Shown here: piece by piece, positions 37,144-47,988 of the stretch | How the letters are laid out: each line of letters starts with the position of its first letter | How positions within the stretch are numbered: position 1 is the first letter of the stretch | DNA from: Legionella donaldsonii | GTDB taxonomy: Bacteria; Pseudomonadota; Gammaproteobacteria; Legionellales; Legionellaceae | Assembly: GCF_900452385.1 (NCBI RefSeq) | Contig: NZ_UGOA01000001.1 | Location: 815,501-879,500, forward strand | Direction: 5' to 3' | Length of the DNA stretch: 64,000 nucleotides | The notes under the pieces: model-generated | What the model was told of the DNA's origin: nothing | Seen by the model: only the letters and a program-made list of their open reading frames with translations | Database searches by the model: none | Made by a program: the position numbers and the translations under genes

Positions 37144-37557
37144 TCAATCTTCATCAAGCGCATCGTTAAAGTAACGAAGAACCCAGTTTTCACCAAGATA
37201 TTCAAAGCAGTCTTGAAGGAAATCGGCTAGCTCTTCTGCTGTTAAATGGTGCTCAAAACCAGCTGGTTCGACATGATGATGAAAATAATCATTGAAGTGG
37301 CGATAACAAAAATCGACATAATCTCGTGTATGCAAGATGAAGGTATGCCACATTTTATCCACAATGAGTAAAGGACCGAACAGATAAGTTGAGCGTTTGT
37401 TGGTTTGACGATAGGCATTAAGCCACATCCAAGCCAAGAGATCCTGAAATAACTGGGTACTTTTTTCATGTGAAAAATCGGGGTATAGGTGGCAGAAATA
37501 GCGAACTACCCGCTCGTTTTTATAAGTTAGTAGTTCGGTAAGGGGCGGTAATCTCAT
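37144..37557 (-). CDS. glycine-rich-domain-protein-like (DUF1399-type) small protein
   Basis: This 137-residue protein carries DKMWHTFILHTRDYVDFC (67-84), close to the D-xMWHTH-x-LHPxxY-xxxC motif of the DUF1399/GRDP family. Nearby are a His cluster (YFHHHVEP) and an acidic C-terminus (RYFNDALDED). The role of this motif in bacteria is unknown, and metal binding by His71, His76 and Cys84 is conceivable. Its ATG overlaps the stop of a 26-codon ORF (TAATG), indicating translational coupling. It contains one exact DnaA box by chance. Confidence 0.68.
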   Translation of the reverse strand: MRLPPLTELLTYKNERVVRYFCHLYPDFSHEKSTQLFQDLLAWMWLNAYRQTNKRSTYLFGPLLIVDKMWHTFILHTRDYVDFCYRHFNDYFHHHVEPAGFEHHLTAEELADFLQDCFEYLGENWVLRYFNDALDED

Positions 37558-37637
37558 TAGCGACAGCAGGCTTTTTGCCAGTCAGGTTGCTTGGTGATAT
37601 GACGAACGATACGGCATATCATTTCTTTTTTGGACAT
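37557..37637 (-). CDS. 26-residue upstream ORF coupled to the DUF1399-like gene
   Basis: The ORF reads MSKKEMICRIVRHITKQP and then DWQKACCR. CGGAGA lies at a proper distance before its ATG (37637), and its TAA overlaps the ATG of the next gene by one base. It is basic, with three cysteines. The ribosome site belongs to this ORF, whereas the downstream gene has none of its own, so it may be a coupling leader peptide or a genuine small protein. Confidence 0.6.
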   Translation of the reverse strand: MSKKEMICRIVRHITKQPDWQKACCR

Positions 37638-37887
37638 TTTCAATCTCCGGAATCGTTAAATTGATTATTTGAACAGCATAATAGCTATAAATCAATCATT
37701 ATTTTGCCTTGTTTACGAACACGTTGTAATTCTAATATTTGTTATAACCAAGCGTGGGCTAAAATAATAACTAACTGCTTGAGAATGATAAATTAAAACA
37801 GCCTAATTTTAGTTAGAATTATTGGAACAAAGGTATTGTTCTGAGTTAGAATAGATTGTATCTAAAATATCCAGGTAACTAACTCAG

Positions 37888-39084
37888 ATGTTTGCCAAAT
37901 TAATCCTCGCATTAACTCCTATGGTATTGGCTCTGCCTTTGGCAATGGATATTTATGTGCCTGCTATCCCTCATCTAACACGGGATTTTCACGCTAGTGA
38001 CACCCAAATGTTGATGACCTTGAATTTATTTATGCTCAGTGCAGGTTTTATGCAGCTAGTGATTGGGCCTATTTCTGACCATTATGGTCGTCGGAAAGTT
38101 TCACTCGTGGTAATTCTGTGTTTTGCTATTGGGTCAATCTGTTGTGGTTTGGCAGAGAACGTCTACGAATTGATTGGCTACCGCATTATTCAAGCATTAG
38201 GCTCCTGCGGTATGATCGTACTTGGTTTTGCAATGGTAAGAGATCATTATACGGGCGAAAAAAGCGCCAAAGCGTATAGTTTTTTAAATGGAATGATTTC
38301 CTTTTCTCCCATTTTTGCTACGTTTATAGGCAGTTATCTTGATCTTTATCTGGGATGGTCGGCAACTTTTTGGGCTCTTTTGCTGGTTGCCATACCTGCT
38401 TTGTATACAATAGGCATCTGGCTTGATGAGTCATTACCTGTCGCAAAGCGAACTCCTTTAACCGGAAAAATCTTTGTCCAATATTTCCATGTCATACGCA
38501 ATCAGGATTTTGCTGTTTATACGATGGCCTCGGCTTTCGGCCATTGTTATCTCTATTTATTTTGTGCCTTGTCTCCTTATCTGATTCTTCGTGCTCTTCA
38601 CATTCCACAAACTCATTATGGATTTTATTTTTGTTTTATGGGGATCTCTCTGCTGTTTGGCAGTTTTGTTGGCGGTTCGATTGTTGAGCGCCTGGGTATT
38701 TTAAAAACCTGTCTCTTGGGTTATTTGCTAACCCTTGTTGGGGGATTATGGATGCTTACCTGGTATTTGCTCCAGGGCTTAAGTATTCACAATTTTATTT
38801 ATCCGATGTTACTTATCGGCACGGGTGGCACCTTCTGTATGGGAGCTGGCACAGGCGGTTCTATGGCACCCTTTGAAGAAGCAAAAGGAGCTGCTGCAGC
38901 GGCTGGAGGGGCATTACGCTTTTTATTTGCAGGACTTGTTGGTTATTTATTGATTAATAAAACCGTGACCTCTACCTTGCCTTTAGCAATCCCCGCTGTT
39001 TTATTTAGTCTTATTGGTATCAGTGTATTAGTCTTATCTAATCGCGAAACTGAGACCGAAACGGATATTGCTTATGATAGTTAA
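37888..39084 (+). CDS. Bcr/CflA-family MFS multidrug efflux protein
   Basis: This 398-residue inner-membrane protein has 12 predicted helices. It opens in the Bcr/CflA style, LALPLAMDIYVPAIPHLTRDF, and has the loop 2-3 MFS motif GPISDHYGRRKVSLV and the family's AxGSCGMIVLGFAMVRDHY segment in helix 5. Such proteins export drugs such as bicyclomycin or chloramphenicol by proton antiport; the substrate here is unknown. It is divergent from the 37637 ORF with about 250 bp between. This is not the tphA-type transporter that sits beside icmF in L. pneumophila. Confidence 0.87.
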   Translation: MFAKLILALTPMVLALPLAMDIYVPAIPHLTRDFHASDTQMLMTLNLFMLSAGFMQLVIGPISDHYGRRKVSLVVILCFAIGSICCGLAENVYELIGYRIIQALGSCGMIVLGFAMVRDHYTGEKSAKAYSFLNGMISFSPIFATFIGSYLDLYLGWSATFWALLLVAIPALYTIGIWLDESLPVAKRTPLTGKIFVQYFHVIRNQDFAVYTMASAFGHCYLYLFCALSPYLILRALHIPQTHYGFYFCFMGISLLFGSFVGGSIVERLGILKTCLLGYLLTLVGGLWMLTWYLLQGLSIHNFIYPMLLIGTGGTFCMGAGTGGSMAPFEEAKGAAAAAGGALRFLFAGLVGYLLINKTVTSTLPLAIPAVLFSLIGISVLVLSNRETETETDIAYDS

Positions 39085-39175
39085 AATCTATCAAATTTAT
39101 CAATATATTCGATTTTACTTATAATTGTCCTTTGCCTACAGTTACAGATGTAAACCCCACAAATTGGAGAGGACT

Positions 39176-39715
39176 ATGATTACTGTAGGCAACAAATTTC
39201 CTGAGTTTCATCTTAAAGCGACTGTCACGAATGATATCCATAATGCTTTTAAAGTAATTACCAATGAAACTTATGAAGGTAAATGGCTGGTTTTGTTTTT
39301 TTGGCCCAAAGACTTTACCTTTGTTTGTCCCACTGAAATTGCGGAGTTTGGCAAGCTTAATAGCCAATTTAATGAACGCGATGCCCAAGTCTTAGGGGCT
39401 AGCACTGATAGTGAGTTTGTTCATTTGGCGTGGAGAAATCAACATCCTGATTTGCGCGAATTACCTTTCCCAATGCTGGCTGATATTAAACGGGAATTAA
39501 CTCAGGCTCTGGGTATTCTTGATGAGCAAGAAGGTGTTGCCCAGCGTGCTACTTTTATCATTGATCCCGAAGGAACGACACGTTTTGTCATGGTCACTGA
39601 TTTGAATGTTGGTCGTAATCCGCAAGAAGTACTACGCGTCCTTGATGCGTTGCAAACGGATGAATTGTGTCCCTGTAATTGGAAAAAAGGTGAACAAACT
39701 ATTCATCTGGACTAA
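39176..39715 (+). CDS. ahpC: alkyl hydroperoxide reductase subunit C (peroxiredoxin)
   Basis: This 2-Cys peroxiredoxin reduces H2O2 and organic hydroperoxides. The 179-residue protein from the ATG at 39176, which has GGAGAGGA upstream, has the peroxidatic Cys51 in FTFVCPTEIAEF and a C-terminal CPC (165-167) in LCPCNWKKG for resolution. The variant CxC end and the following ahpD resemble the AhpC-AhpD system of mycobacteria rather than AhpC-AhpF. A longer version from 39125 lacks support. Confidence 0.93.
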   Translation: MITVGNKFPEFHLKATVTNDIHNAFKVITNETYEGKWLVLFFWPKDFTFVCPTEIAEFGKLNSQFNERDAQVLGASTDSEFVHLAWRNQHPDLRELPFPMLADIKRELTQALGILDEQEGVAQRATFIIDPEGTTRFVMVTDLNVGRNPQEVLRVLDALQTDELCPCNWKKGEQTIHLD

Positions 39716-39742
39716 TTAACTCCATTCATTGAGGATAAAACC

Positions 39743-40261
39743 ATGTTAGACACAATAAAACAACAATTGCCTGATTTTGCCAAAGATATGCGTCTTAATT
39801 TGAGTAAAGTTTTGGATTTCACTCAGCTGGATGGCTTGACGGAACAACAAATTACTGGTGCTGCTTTGGCTGTGGCTTACCAGCTAAATAATAAAGAATT
39901 GATTGTCACTTTAAGTGAACTGGCTAATGATGAAAAAACTGTTGAAGCAGCAAAACTTGCTACAAGCTTAATGGCAATGACGAATATTTATTATCGTTTT
40001 GTTCATCTCAGTGGCCAAGCGGAATTAACCCAAATGCCAGCCGGTTTACGTATGCAAGGGATAACAAATCCTGGTGTTGATCGGGTTACTTTTGAAGTGC
40101 TGTGTTTGGCAGTATCGGCTTTAAATGGTTGTGGTACTTGTATTAGCTCTCACAGTCGGCAATTACAGGAACATGGTTTTTCAACATCAGCACTGGCACG
40201 TATTGGCCGTATTTCTGCAGTAGTGTATGCGGTACACATTAGTTTGAGTTGTAATCAGTAG
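39743..40261 (+). CDS. ahpD: alkyl hydroperoxidase AhpD
   Basis: AhpD passes electrons to AhpC and has weak peroxidase activity. The 172-residue helical protein has the CxxC centre Cys130/Cys133 in NGCGTCISSHSRQL, with His137 and Glu118 positioned for the proton relay as in the family. It lies 27 bp after ahpC and is surely in the same operon. An ATG with GAGGAT upstream supports the start. Confidence 0.94.
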   Translation: MLDTIKQQLPDFAKDMRLNLSKVLDFTQLDGLTEQQITGAALAVAYQLNNKELIVTLSELANDEKTVEAAKLATSLMAMTNIYYRFVHLSGQAELTQMPAGLRMQGITNPGVDRVTFEVLCLAVSALNGCGTCISSHSRQLQEHGFSTSALARIGRISAVVYAVHISLSCNQ

Positions 40262-40396
40262 ATTAATTGCTGTCCCGAACAATTTTGTTGCGATTGCGAA
40301 GAGCAGTGCAGGCAATCAGGTTTGTTATTTTAGGTGGGTTCGATAGCGTCGAAACCAATAGAGGTTAATGAATCAAAAGACGGTGTCTTTTTACAG

Positions 40397-40423
40397 AATA
40401 ACGTTCGCTAGGCGAACGTTATT
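40397..40423. terminator. perfect 12-bp hairpin at the sodC stop codon
   Basis: AATAACGTTCGC (40397-40408) pairs with GCGAACGTTATT (40412-40423) around a 3-nt loop. It covers the sodC stop and faces the end of ahpD. A second small hairpin, AAAAGAC/GTCTTTT, lies at 40375-40391. T runs are short, so termination is plausible but not certain. Confidence 0.55.
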
Positions 40424-40904
40424 TAACTATTCCACAAGCGATTCGGGCCCCGCCGCCGCCAAGAGGGGGGGCATCACTATAATTATCACCACCGGCATGT
40501 ATCATGACAGCCAATCCTTTAAGATCGCTCGTTTTCAGACGGGGAGCCAGAATAGGTACATTAGCATTGCCATTTTCCATCACATACAAGACCGGTAAAT
40601 CACCCAGATGCCCTTTTCCATAAGGACCCTGGTGGCTATTTGTATTTTGAGGATCATAGTGACCGCCAGCATGCATGCCAGTATCACCACAATCAGGGTG
40701 TTGGTGTAAATGGAAGCCGTGTAAACCTGGGGGCAGCGTTGTGAGACTAGGTTCTATTAGCAGGCCAAGCTCGGTGTCTGTGAAAACAATGTGCCCTAGG
40801 TCTTTTTTGTCGCCTGCAGTAGAATAAATGGTTGTTGTGATTTGTCCGGCATGACCTGTCGCAATCAGGAGTGTAGATAGAACGAAGCCAGCGATTTTTT
40901 TCAT
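40419..40904 (-). CDS. sodC: Cu/Zn superoxide dismutase, periplasmic
   Basis: SodC dismutates superoxide outside the cytoplasm, often protecting against host oxidative burst. The 161-residue precursor has a signal peptide ([19 protein letters not shown]). Copper ligands are His65 and His67 in HGFHLHQHP, with bridging His82 and His136 in VMIHAGGDN, and the disulphide is Cys72-Cys157. The bacterial-type [15 protein letters not shown] loop is present. It is convergent with ahpC-ahpD. Confidence 0.95.
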   Translation of the reverse strand: MKKIAGFVLSTLLIATGHAGQITTTIYSTAGDKKDLGHIVFTDTELGLLIEPSLTTLPPGLHGFHLHQHPDCGDTGMHAGGHYDPQNTNSHQGPYGKGHLGDLPVLYVMENGNANVPILAPRLKTSDLKGLAVMIHAGGDNYSDAPPLGGGGARIACGIVK

Positions 40905-41099
40905 AGTGCTTCCTGCTTATTAAATAATTCAGTTCTTGATGATCAATTCTACTTTGCCTGCAAATGTTTTAATAGGTTTGTTAGTCAAATTTTAACAAAT
41001 AAGATCCGGGGAATGAAGGTAGATAGTAACCAATTGGAGCTAGACCACTACGCATTTATCTTGTTAAAATATTAGTCTTTTTGTTAGCCGGTTTTTCTT

Positions 41100-42011
41100 G
41101 TGGGCTCTTTAAAAGTACATTGTGCATTGGTCCTTACCTTATTATTTTGGGCTTCAGCCTTTGTCGGAATTCGAGTTGGGTTGACGGCTTATTCTCCAGG
41201 CGCACTTGCTTTATTACGATTTCTGGTCGCTTCTTTTGCTATGGCAATAATTTATTTCTATCTTCCTGCTAAGAAAAAAATCTCTTGGTCGGAGCGCTTA
41301 CAGTTGCTGTTGCTGGGAGTGGCGGGCATTGGTATCTATAACATTTGTCTGAATTATGGGGAACTAAGTGTTTCTGCAGGGGTGGCCAGCTTTATTATCG
41401 GATTGATTCCAGTTGTTACTATTGTTTTATCAGTTCTATTTTTGCATGAGCGTCCAGGTTCTGCTGTTTGGGTGGGTATCCTGATCAGTTTTATGGGACT
41501 TTTGTTTTTGATACTAGGGGAAGAAGAGCGTTCTGCTTCCATGATAAGTGGTGCATTGGTTATTTTAATTGCTACTTTTATGGGGGCTTTTTATACTGTG
41601 GCGCAAAAGCGTTACTTGCGAAATTATCACCCCGTAGCGGTAACCGCGTGGATAATATGGGGCGGCACTTTCATGCTGCTTATTTTTTCCCCTCAGTTAT
41701 GGCAAGAAATCAAAATCGCTAGCCAAGAGGCGACTTTTGCTGCCGTCTATATGGGAGTTTTTCCTGCGGCTTTTGCCTATGTGGGATGGAGTTATGTTTT
41801 GCACCATTGGTCTGCTTACAAAGCGTCCATGTATCTTTATGCTTTACCGCTGTTATCGACATTCATGGGTTTTATTTTACTGCATGAAGAGTCATCAGTT
41901 TTATCGCTATGCGGTGGTGTTATTTCTTTAACAGGCGCTTTGCTGGCTACTCGATTACGAGTGTCTCAACCTGTCTTGGGCCAGGTTGAGACACTCCCGA
42001 AAAATGGCTGA
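41100..42011 (+). CDS. EamA/DMT-family membrane transporter
   Basis: This 303-residue inner-membrane protein has ten hydrophobic helices in two EamA repeats. The first repeat has LLFWASAFVGIRVGLTAYSPGALALLRFL. The second includes YVGWSYVLHHWSAYKASMYLYALPLLSTFMGF. The start is a GTG at 41100; no good ATG alternative is in frame at the beginning. DMT proteins of this kind export amino acids or metabolites, and the substrate is not predictable. Confidence 0.85.
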   Translation: MGSLKVHCALVLTLLFWASAFVGIRVGLTAYSPGALALLRFLVASFAMAIIYFYLPAKKKISWSERLQLLLLGVAGIGIYNICLNYGELSVSAGVASFIIGLIPVVTIVLSVLFLHERPGSAVWVGILISFMGLLFLILGEEERSASMISGALVILIATFMGAFYTVAQKRYLRNYHPVAVTAWIIWGGTFMLLIFSPQLWQEIKIASQEATFAAVYMGVFPAAFAYVGWSYVLHHWSAYKASMYLYALPLLSTFMGFILLHEESSVLSLCGGVISLTGALLATRLRVSQPVLGQVETLPKNG

Positions 42012-42054
42012 AGTAAATTATCGAGTTTGAACGCAGAAAAAATCTTGAGTAAAC

Positions 42055-42696
42055 CTAGCCGCTTGCTCTGATTGCGACAGGCGTGGGTGGTGTTGCATCG
42101 TCTTCCGGCAAAACTGCTGCAATAGGTGGTAATTGCAGGAGATTGGAGATCCTTAATGCATGCTCGGAAGCCAATTCAGGCGTTTTATATTGTCCATTGG
42201 ATTCAAAGAACAGAGTCAGTGATGTTTGGGCAAAAGCTTCTGCTGCAGAGGCTTTAACAAAGCGATCGGGGGGCAATAAACTGTTTTTAACTGTCTGTTC
42301 AAGTTCAGGGTTGGCATCGTTGTATTCTGGTTTGCTGCGTGAATAGACGGTGCTTTTGAAGTTCCAAAAAATAAACTCGGCATTGAGTAGTAGCATTTCA
42401 CCACCAAATTGAGGTTCACTTTTTTTGTATTTATTAAATTGCTCTTGTTTTTCAGGCGTTGCAAAAAAAGTATTCCGGTCTATTTTTTTTAATCCATCAA
42501 AAATTAATTTTATTCCACTATGATTACTGTTGTAGCCGAGCAATCTTTGCAAAAAAAATATTTTTTCACCGCTGGCGGTTTCATAGGCCCCGTAGGCAAA
42601 AAGGCCATTTAATTCCTCTGGTGTTGCTGGTGAGAAGTCACCATGGAAGAAATTGAACGTTCCTTCTTCGACGATAAGAAAATATTTTGCTTGCAT
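42055..42696 (-). CDS. orphan protein, 213 residues; effector candidate
   Basis: I do not recognise this protein. From the ATG at 42696, which has GAGGGAG upstream, it begins MQAKYFLIVEEGTFNFFHGD. It is soluble and rich in Phe, Lys and Glu, and ends in a Pro-rich flexible tail (LPEDDATPPTPVAIRASG). There is no signal peptide. Upstream, on its strand, GTATAAT gives a good -10 near 42815. The flexible tail after a globular body is seen in Dot/Icm substrates, but it is weak evidence alone. Confidence 0.65.
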   Translation of the reverse strand: MQAKYFLIVEEGTFNFFHGDFSPATPEELNGLFAYGAYETASGEKIFFLQRLLGYNSNHSGIKLIFDGLKKIDRNTFFATPEKQEQFNKYKKSEPQFGGEMLLLNAEFIFWNFKSTVYSRSKPEYNDANPELEQTVKNSLLPPDRFVKASAAEAFAQTSLTLFFESNGQYKTPELASEHALRISNLLQLPPIAAVLPEDDATPPTPVAIRASG

Positions 42697-42840
42697 AGAC
42701 TCCCTCTTAAATGCTGCAGACAATAGGGAGGGTAATGCAAAAAATGATTGAGATGCAAATTACGGCATAAATCGGGTTAAGATCTAAGGCTGTTAGATTG
42801 CGCTAAAAGCATTATACTCTTGTTTTCTGTCCTTTTGTGA

Positions 42841-44874
<2,034 letters not shown>

Positions 44875-45258
44875 AAATCATCGGAGTTAAACGGTGAAAG
44901 GTAGATAACGCAGTCAACTAGCCGTTGAAAGAGAAAATAGATGGAAAAATGAAAATAAGATCACTGAGCTACAAGTTTCAGACGCCTATAAAAGGAAAAA
45001 ATCTGTGAATCAAATAGAAATTCTTAAACGGATTTATTTTCCAATAGGCCATTAAATTTTTATTTTGGGTTTAAAAACAATAAACTATTTATAGACTTGA
45101 ATCCATCTTGGTTAAGTTTATTGTTGATCTTTTATTGTTTTAGGAAGGTTGGGGAAAATAAAATTCGTGCATCAGCCTGCTTATTTTGTTATAATACTGA
45201 GCAATTTTTATATCGCTTTACCCCTTTAAGCATTACGCTTTAATCTATTGGAATTTTT
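44875..45258 (+). other. 384-bp region upstream of deaD
   Basis: No gene is seen. It contains an 11-bp perfect inverted repeat, AACAATAAACT (45076-45086) and AGTTTATTGTT (45115-45125), with TTTTATTGTTTT repeating nearby. A probable deaD promoter lies at 45187-45195. The first 150 bp are featureless and AT-rich. Confidence 0.5.
45187..45195 (+). promoter_or_regulatory. extended -10 promoter of deaD
   Basis: TGTTATAAT is an exact extended -10 (TG-N-TATAAT). The predicted leader is about 57 nt. No good -35 is seen, as is usual with extended -10 promoters. Confidence 0.6.
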
Positions 45259-46938
45259 ATGACACAAGAATTAGCAAGCTTCGCAGCGCTCAATTTATCG
45301 GATCTTTTACTGAAAGCGCTCGAAGATATGAAATTTAAAGTCCCATCACCTATTCAGGCACAAACTATACCTGTCTTGTTGGAAGGACGGGATGTAATCG
45401 CGCAAGCACAAACAGGAACTGGAAAGACGGCTGCTTTTGCCTTACCTATTTTGCAACGATTAGTGCAGAAATCGCAGGCTACCCAAGCATTAATTTTAGC
45501 TCCAACACGCGAATTAGCCATTCAGGTTGCTGAACAATTTGAAACCTTGAGTGCCCATCAAAATATCACTGTCTCTGTGCTTTGCGGCGGACAAGAATAT
45601 CGCCGTCAGTTAAAACAACTACGTGAAGGCGCGCAAGTTGTGGTAGGTACGCCAGGACGAATTCTCGATCACATCGATCGCGGTACTTTACAATTAGGCC
45701 ATTTAAGCACTTTTGTTCTTGATGAGGCCGATGAAATGTTGCGAATGGGTTTTATCGAAGACGTGGAAACTATTCTTTCCAAATTGCCGGCTGAAAAGCA
45801 AATGGCTCTATTTTCGGCTACGATGCCCCACCGTATTCGCCAGATTGCCAACAGTTATTTGAATAATCCGGTTTCTGTCGAGATTCGTGCAGAAACAGCC
45901 ACCGTAAAAAGTATTGAACAACGCTTTTTGTTTGCTTCACCGGCACAAAAAACAGATGCTTTACTGCGTGTATTGGCTGTAGAAGAGTCTCAAGGTGTTA
46001 TTGTATTTGTGCGCACCAAAAGCAGTACAGAAGAAGTGGCAGAAGTTTTACAGCAACAGGGATATCGCGCTATGGCAATCCATGGCGATATCACCCAGGC
46101 TTTGCGTGAACGAATTATTGCGCAATTCAGACAAGGGACAATTGATATTTTAGTCGCTACTGATGTTGCAGCGCGCGGTTTAGATGTTGAACGTGTTACC
46201 CATGTAATTAATTATGATGTACCGCATGATTGTGAAACTTATGTCCATCGCATTGGCCGTACAGGTCGTGCCGGTCGCAGTGGTGTAACGATCTTATTTG
46301 TAACACCGAAAGAAGCACGTATTCTAAATACAATAGAACGTCATACTCGTCAGCGTATTGAAAAAATTGTAGTGCCGAATGATTACATGATCCAGGTGGC
46401 GAGACAGCAGCGCTTTATGGCAACTATTACAGCGCGGTTACAACATGAGAATTTACCTGCCTATCAACGTATCATTGAAGAGTTTGTCAAAGAAAATCAG
46501 GTCTCTGCGACTGATGTAGCAGCTGCACTTGCTTTATTACTAAATCAGGATAAGCCGTGGCAACGCGAACTCTCTCTTCCAAAGCCTGCGCGTTCTGTTA
46601 AAGAGGCGCGAGTTAGGGAGGGGGATTTTAAAGCAGGTCGTAATGCTGAGCGTAAGAACGATAAAGGTAAAGATAGAAAGCATTTCCGTGATGATCATCC
46701 ACAGGAATTATTCCGTATCGATATTGGTCGTGTGCATGGCGTTAAACCGGGTAATATTGTTGGTGCTATTGCCAATGAAGCCGGATTACAAAGCCGTTTT
46801 ATTACCGGACTCAAAATTCATGATGATCACTCCACTGTACGTCTACCCAAAGGAATGCCCAAAGAAGTATTTCAGGAGTTGAATAAAGCCTGGGTATGCG
46901 GCCGGCAATTGAAATTAACTTCCCTAGAGATGGCGTAA
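45259..46938 (+). CDS. deaD: DEAD-box ATP-dependent RNA helicase DeaD/CsdA
   Basis: DeaD unwinds RNA in ribosome assembly and mRNA turnover, especially in the cold. The 559-residue protein has the Q motif (FKVPSPIQAQTIP), motif I AQTGTGKT, motif II DEAD, motif III SAT, and motifs V-VI (ATDVAARGLDVERV, HRIGRTGRAGRSG). After a linker comes a DbpA-type RNA-binding domain (LFRIDIGRVHGVKPGNIVGAI) preceded by a basic stretch. The long DeaD form is therefore preferred over RhlE or SrmB. A hairpin with a T stretch follows the gene. Confidence 0.95.
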   Translation: MTQELASFAALNLSDLLLKALEDMKFKVPSPIQAQTIPVLLEGRDVIAQAQTGTGKTAAFALPILQRLVQKSQATQALILAPTRELAIQVAEQFETLSAHQNITVSVLCGGQEYRRQLKQLREGAQVVVGTPGRILDHIDRGTLQLGHLSTFVLDEADEMLRMGFIEDVETILSKLPAEKQMALFSATMPHRIRQIANSYLNNPVSVEIRAETATVKSIEQRFLFASPAQKTDALLRVLAVEESQGVIVFVRTKSSTEEVAEVLQQQGYRAMAIHGDITQALRERIIAQFRQGTIDILVATDVAARGLDVERVTHVINYDVPHDCETYVHRIGRTGRAGRSGVTILFVTPKEARILNTIERHTRQRIEKIVVPNDYMIQVARQQRFMATITARLQHENLPAYQRIIEEFVKENQVSATDVAAALALLLNQDKPWQRELSLPKPARSVKEARVREGDFKAGRNAERKNDKGKDRKHFRDDHPQELFRIDIGRVHGVKPGNIVGAIANEAGLQSRFITGLKIHDDHSTVRLPKGMPKEVFQELNKAWVCGRQLKLTSLEMA

Positions 46939-46951
46939 GCCTTGTCAGAGA

Positions 46952-46977
46952 CGGCTGTCGCATGGCAGCCGGTTTTA
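46952..46977 (+). terminator. intrinsic terminator after deaD
   Basis: CGGCTG (46952-46957) pairs with CAGCCG (46966-46971), followed by GTTTT. Confidence 0.6.
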
Positions 46978-47241
46978 AAATAAATCGTATACAATTAATT
47001 TCATTAATTGAGAAAAATCATAGGCCGTTAAAGGTAATCGGTTCAGTAATTGTTTTCAGAAAACGATATATCGCTGCTAAACGATAAATTATTTTTAATA
47101 ACTCTCAATTTCAATCTAAAGAGCACCACTTTCACCCTTTAACAATAGTAAGTTTGGGCAATAGAAAAATCGTGTTTATTTAAATAATGTTAGAAATTTC
47201 CACTAATATTATTATCAAAAAGATAATTTTTTATCCAAATT

Positions 47242-47274
47242 CTTAATAGTTTCTTAAGTATTATTTTTTATTAT
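47242..47274 (+). promoter_or_regulatory. PmrA-type tandem box and -10 element
   Basis: CTTAATAGT (47242-47250) and CTTAAGTAT (47253-47261) repeat at an 11-bp period. After 7 nt comes TATTAT (47269-47274). The spacing is identical to the boxes at 3738 and 17498. The start codon at 47307 lies about 26 nt after the predicted transcript start. Confidence 0.62.
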
Positions 47275-47306
47275 ATCTGCATGGTATTAAGATAGAAGCA
47301 GTATTT

Positions 47307-47798
47307 ATGTTGATAAGATATTTGAAAAGACTTGATGCAGCTCTAAGAATGGCAGAGATAAGGTTAAATCGCGGCCGCAATCATTTGGCTCAGGCATCTC
47401 TAGATGTTGCAGAAAATTATTTAAACTTGCTGGAAAGCAGTTTTTCAGATGATCTATATATCAAAGATACAACAAATAAGATGTTTGTTAATTATCTTTC
47501 TCAGGCTAAAGCCAAATACGAATATTTGGTAGATAGTTGTGCTTCCATTGAAAGGTCAGATTCACCTGAAAAATTATTAGCCGATGCCCTTAATTTTTCG
47601 GAATCTCAACGACAATTAGGTCTGGATCGTTATTGTTTCTTTTCTTCACAGGGTACTGAAAAAGTCAAGACAGAAAAGACAGCAGAATCTCAGCACCGTT
47701 TGAGTACAGATCGTTATCGCTTCTTATCTCAAAAAGCCGAAGAAAACCCCGGTACAGCAGCTTCAGACGCTAGTAATCAGTTTTCGCTTTTTAGCTAA
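47307..47798 (+). CDS. orphan protein with a C-terminal repeat; effector candidate
   Basis: No family is recognised in this 163-residue soluble protein. The first 75 residues form a likely two-helix bundle (LKRLDAALRMAEIRLNRGRNHLAQASLDVAENYLNLLE begins it). The second half holds two copies of one motif, ESQRQLGLDRYCFFSSQ (99-115) and ESQHRLSTDRYRFLSQK (127-143). The end is Ser/Ala/Asn-rich, NQFSLFS. The PmrA-type promoter directly upstream, the absence of a signal peptide and the polar tail make it a good Dot/Icm substrate candidate. The repeated S-Q-x-x-L-x-x-D-R-Y-x-F motif could be a ligand or partner site. Confidence 0.72.
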   Translation: MLIRYLKRLDAALRMAEIRLNRGRNHLAQASLDVAENYLNLLESSFSDDLYIKDTTNKMFVNYLSQAKAKYEYLVDSCASIERSDSPEKLLADALNFSESQRQLGLDRYCFFSSQGTEKVKTEKTAESQHRLSTDRYRFLSQKAEENPGTAASDASNQFSLFS

Positions 47799-47988
47799 GG
47801 GCTGTGTTGAGGCAATCACTAAGGTTAACCTGGATTGCCTCGGCAAAATTCTTTCCTGATGAACGATTCAATTTATTCCCAATGTTAATTTTAATCCTGA
47901 TTGTCCAGGAAAAAAGGCTATCTGCTGCCTCTCCCTTGCACTACACTTGGTGCAAATCGATTTCCCAGCCTAATTTCAGGCTAATAAA

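Larger units (their letters stand above)
46939..47306 (+). other. 368-bp region between deaD and the 47307 gene
   Basis: This holds the deaD terminator, then the palindrome CAATTAA-N5-TTAATTG near 46991 and CGATATATCG near 47061. The PmrA-type promoter lies at 47242-47274. The sequence is extremely A+T-rich and has no convincing gene. Confidence 0.5.

Noticed and set aside
37355-37363. Exact DnaA box
   Set aside because: It is a single copy inside the DUF1399-like coding sequence, as expected by chance.
46896-47087. 63-codon ORF after deaD
   Set aside because: It starts inside deaD in another frame and reads through the terminator; its composition is not protein-like.
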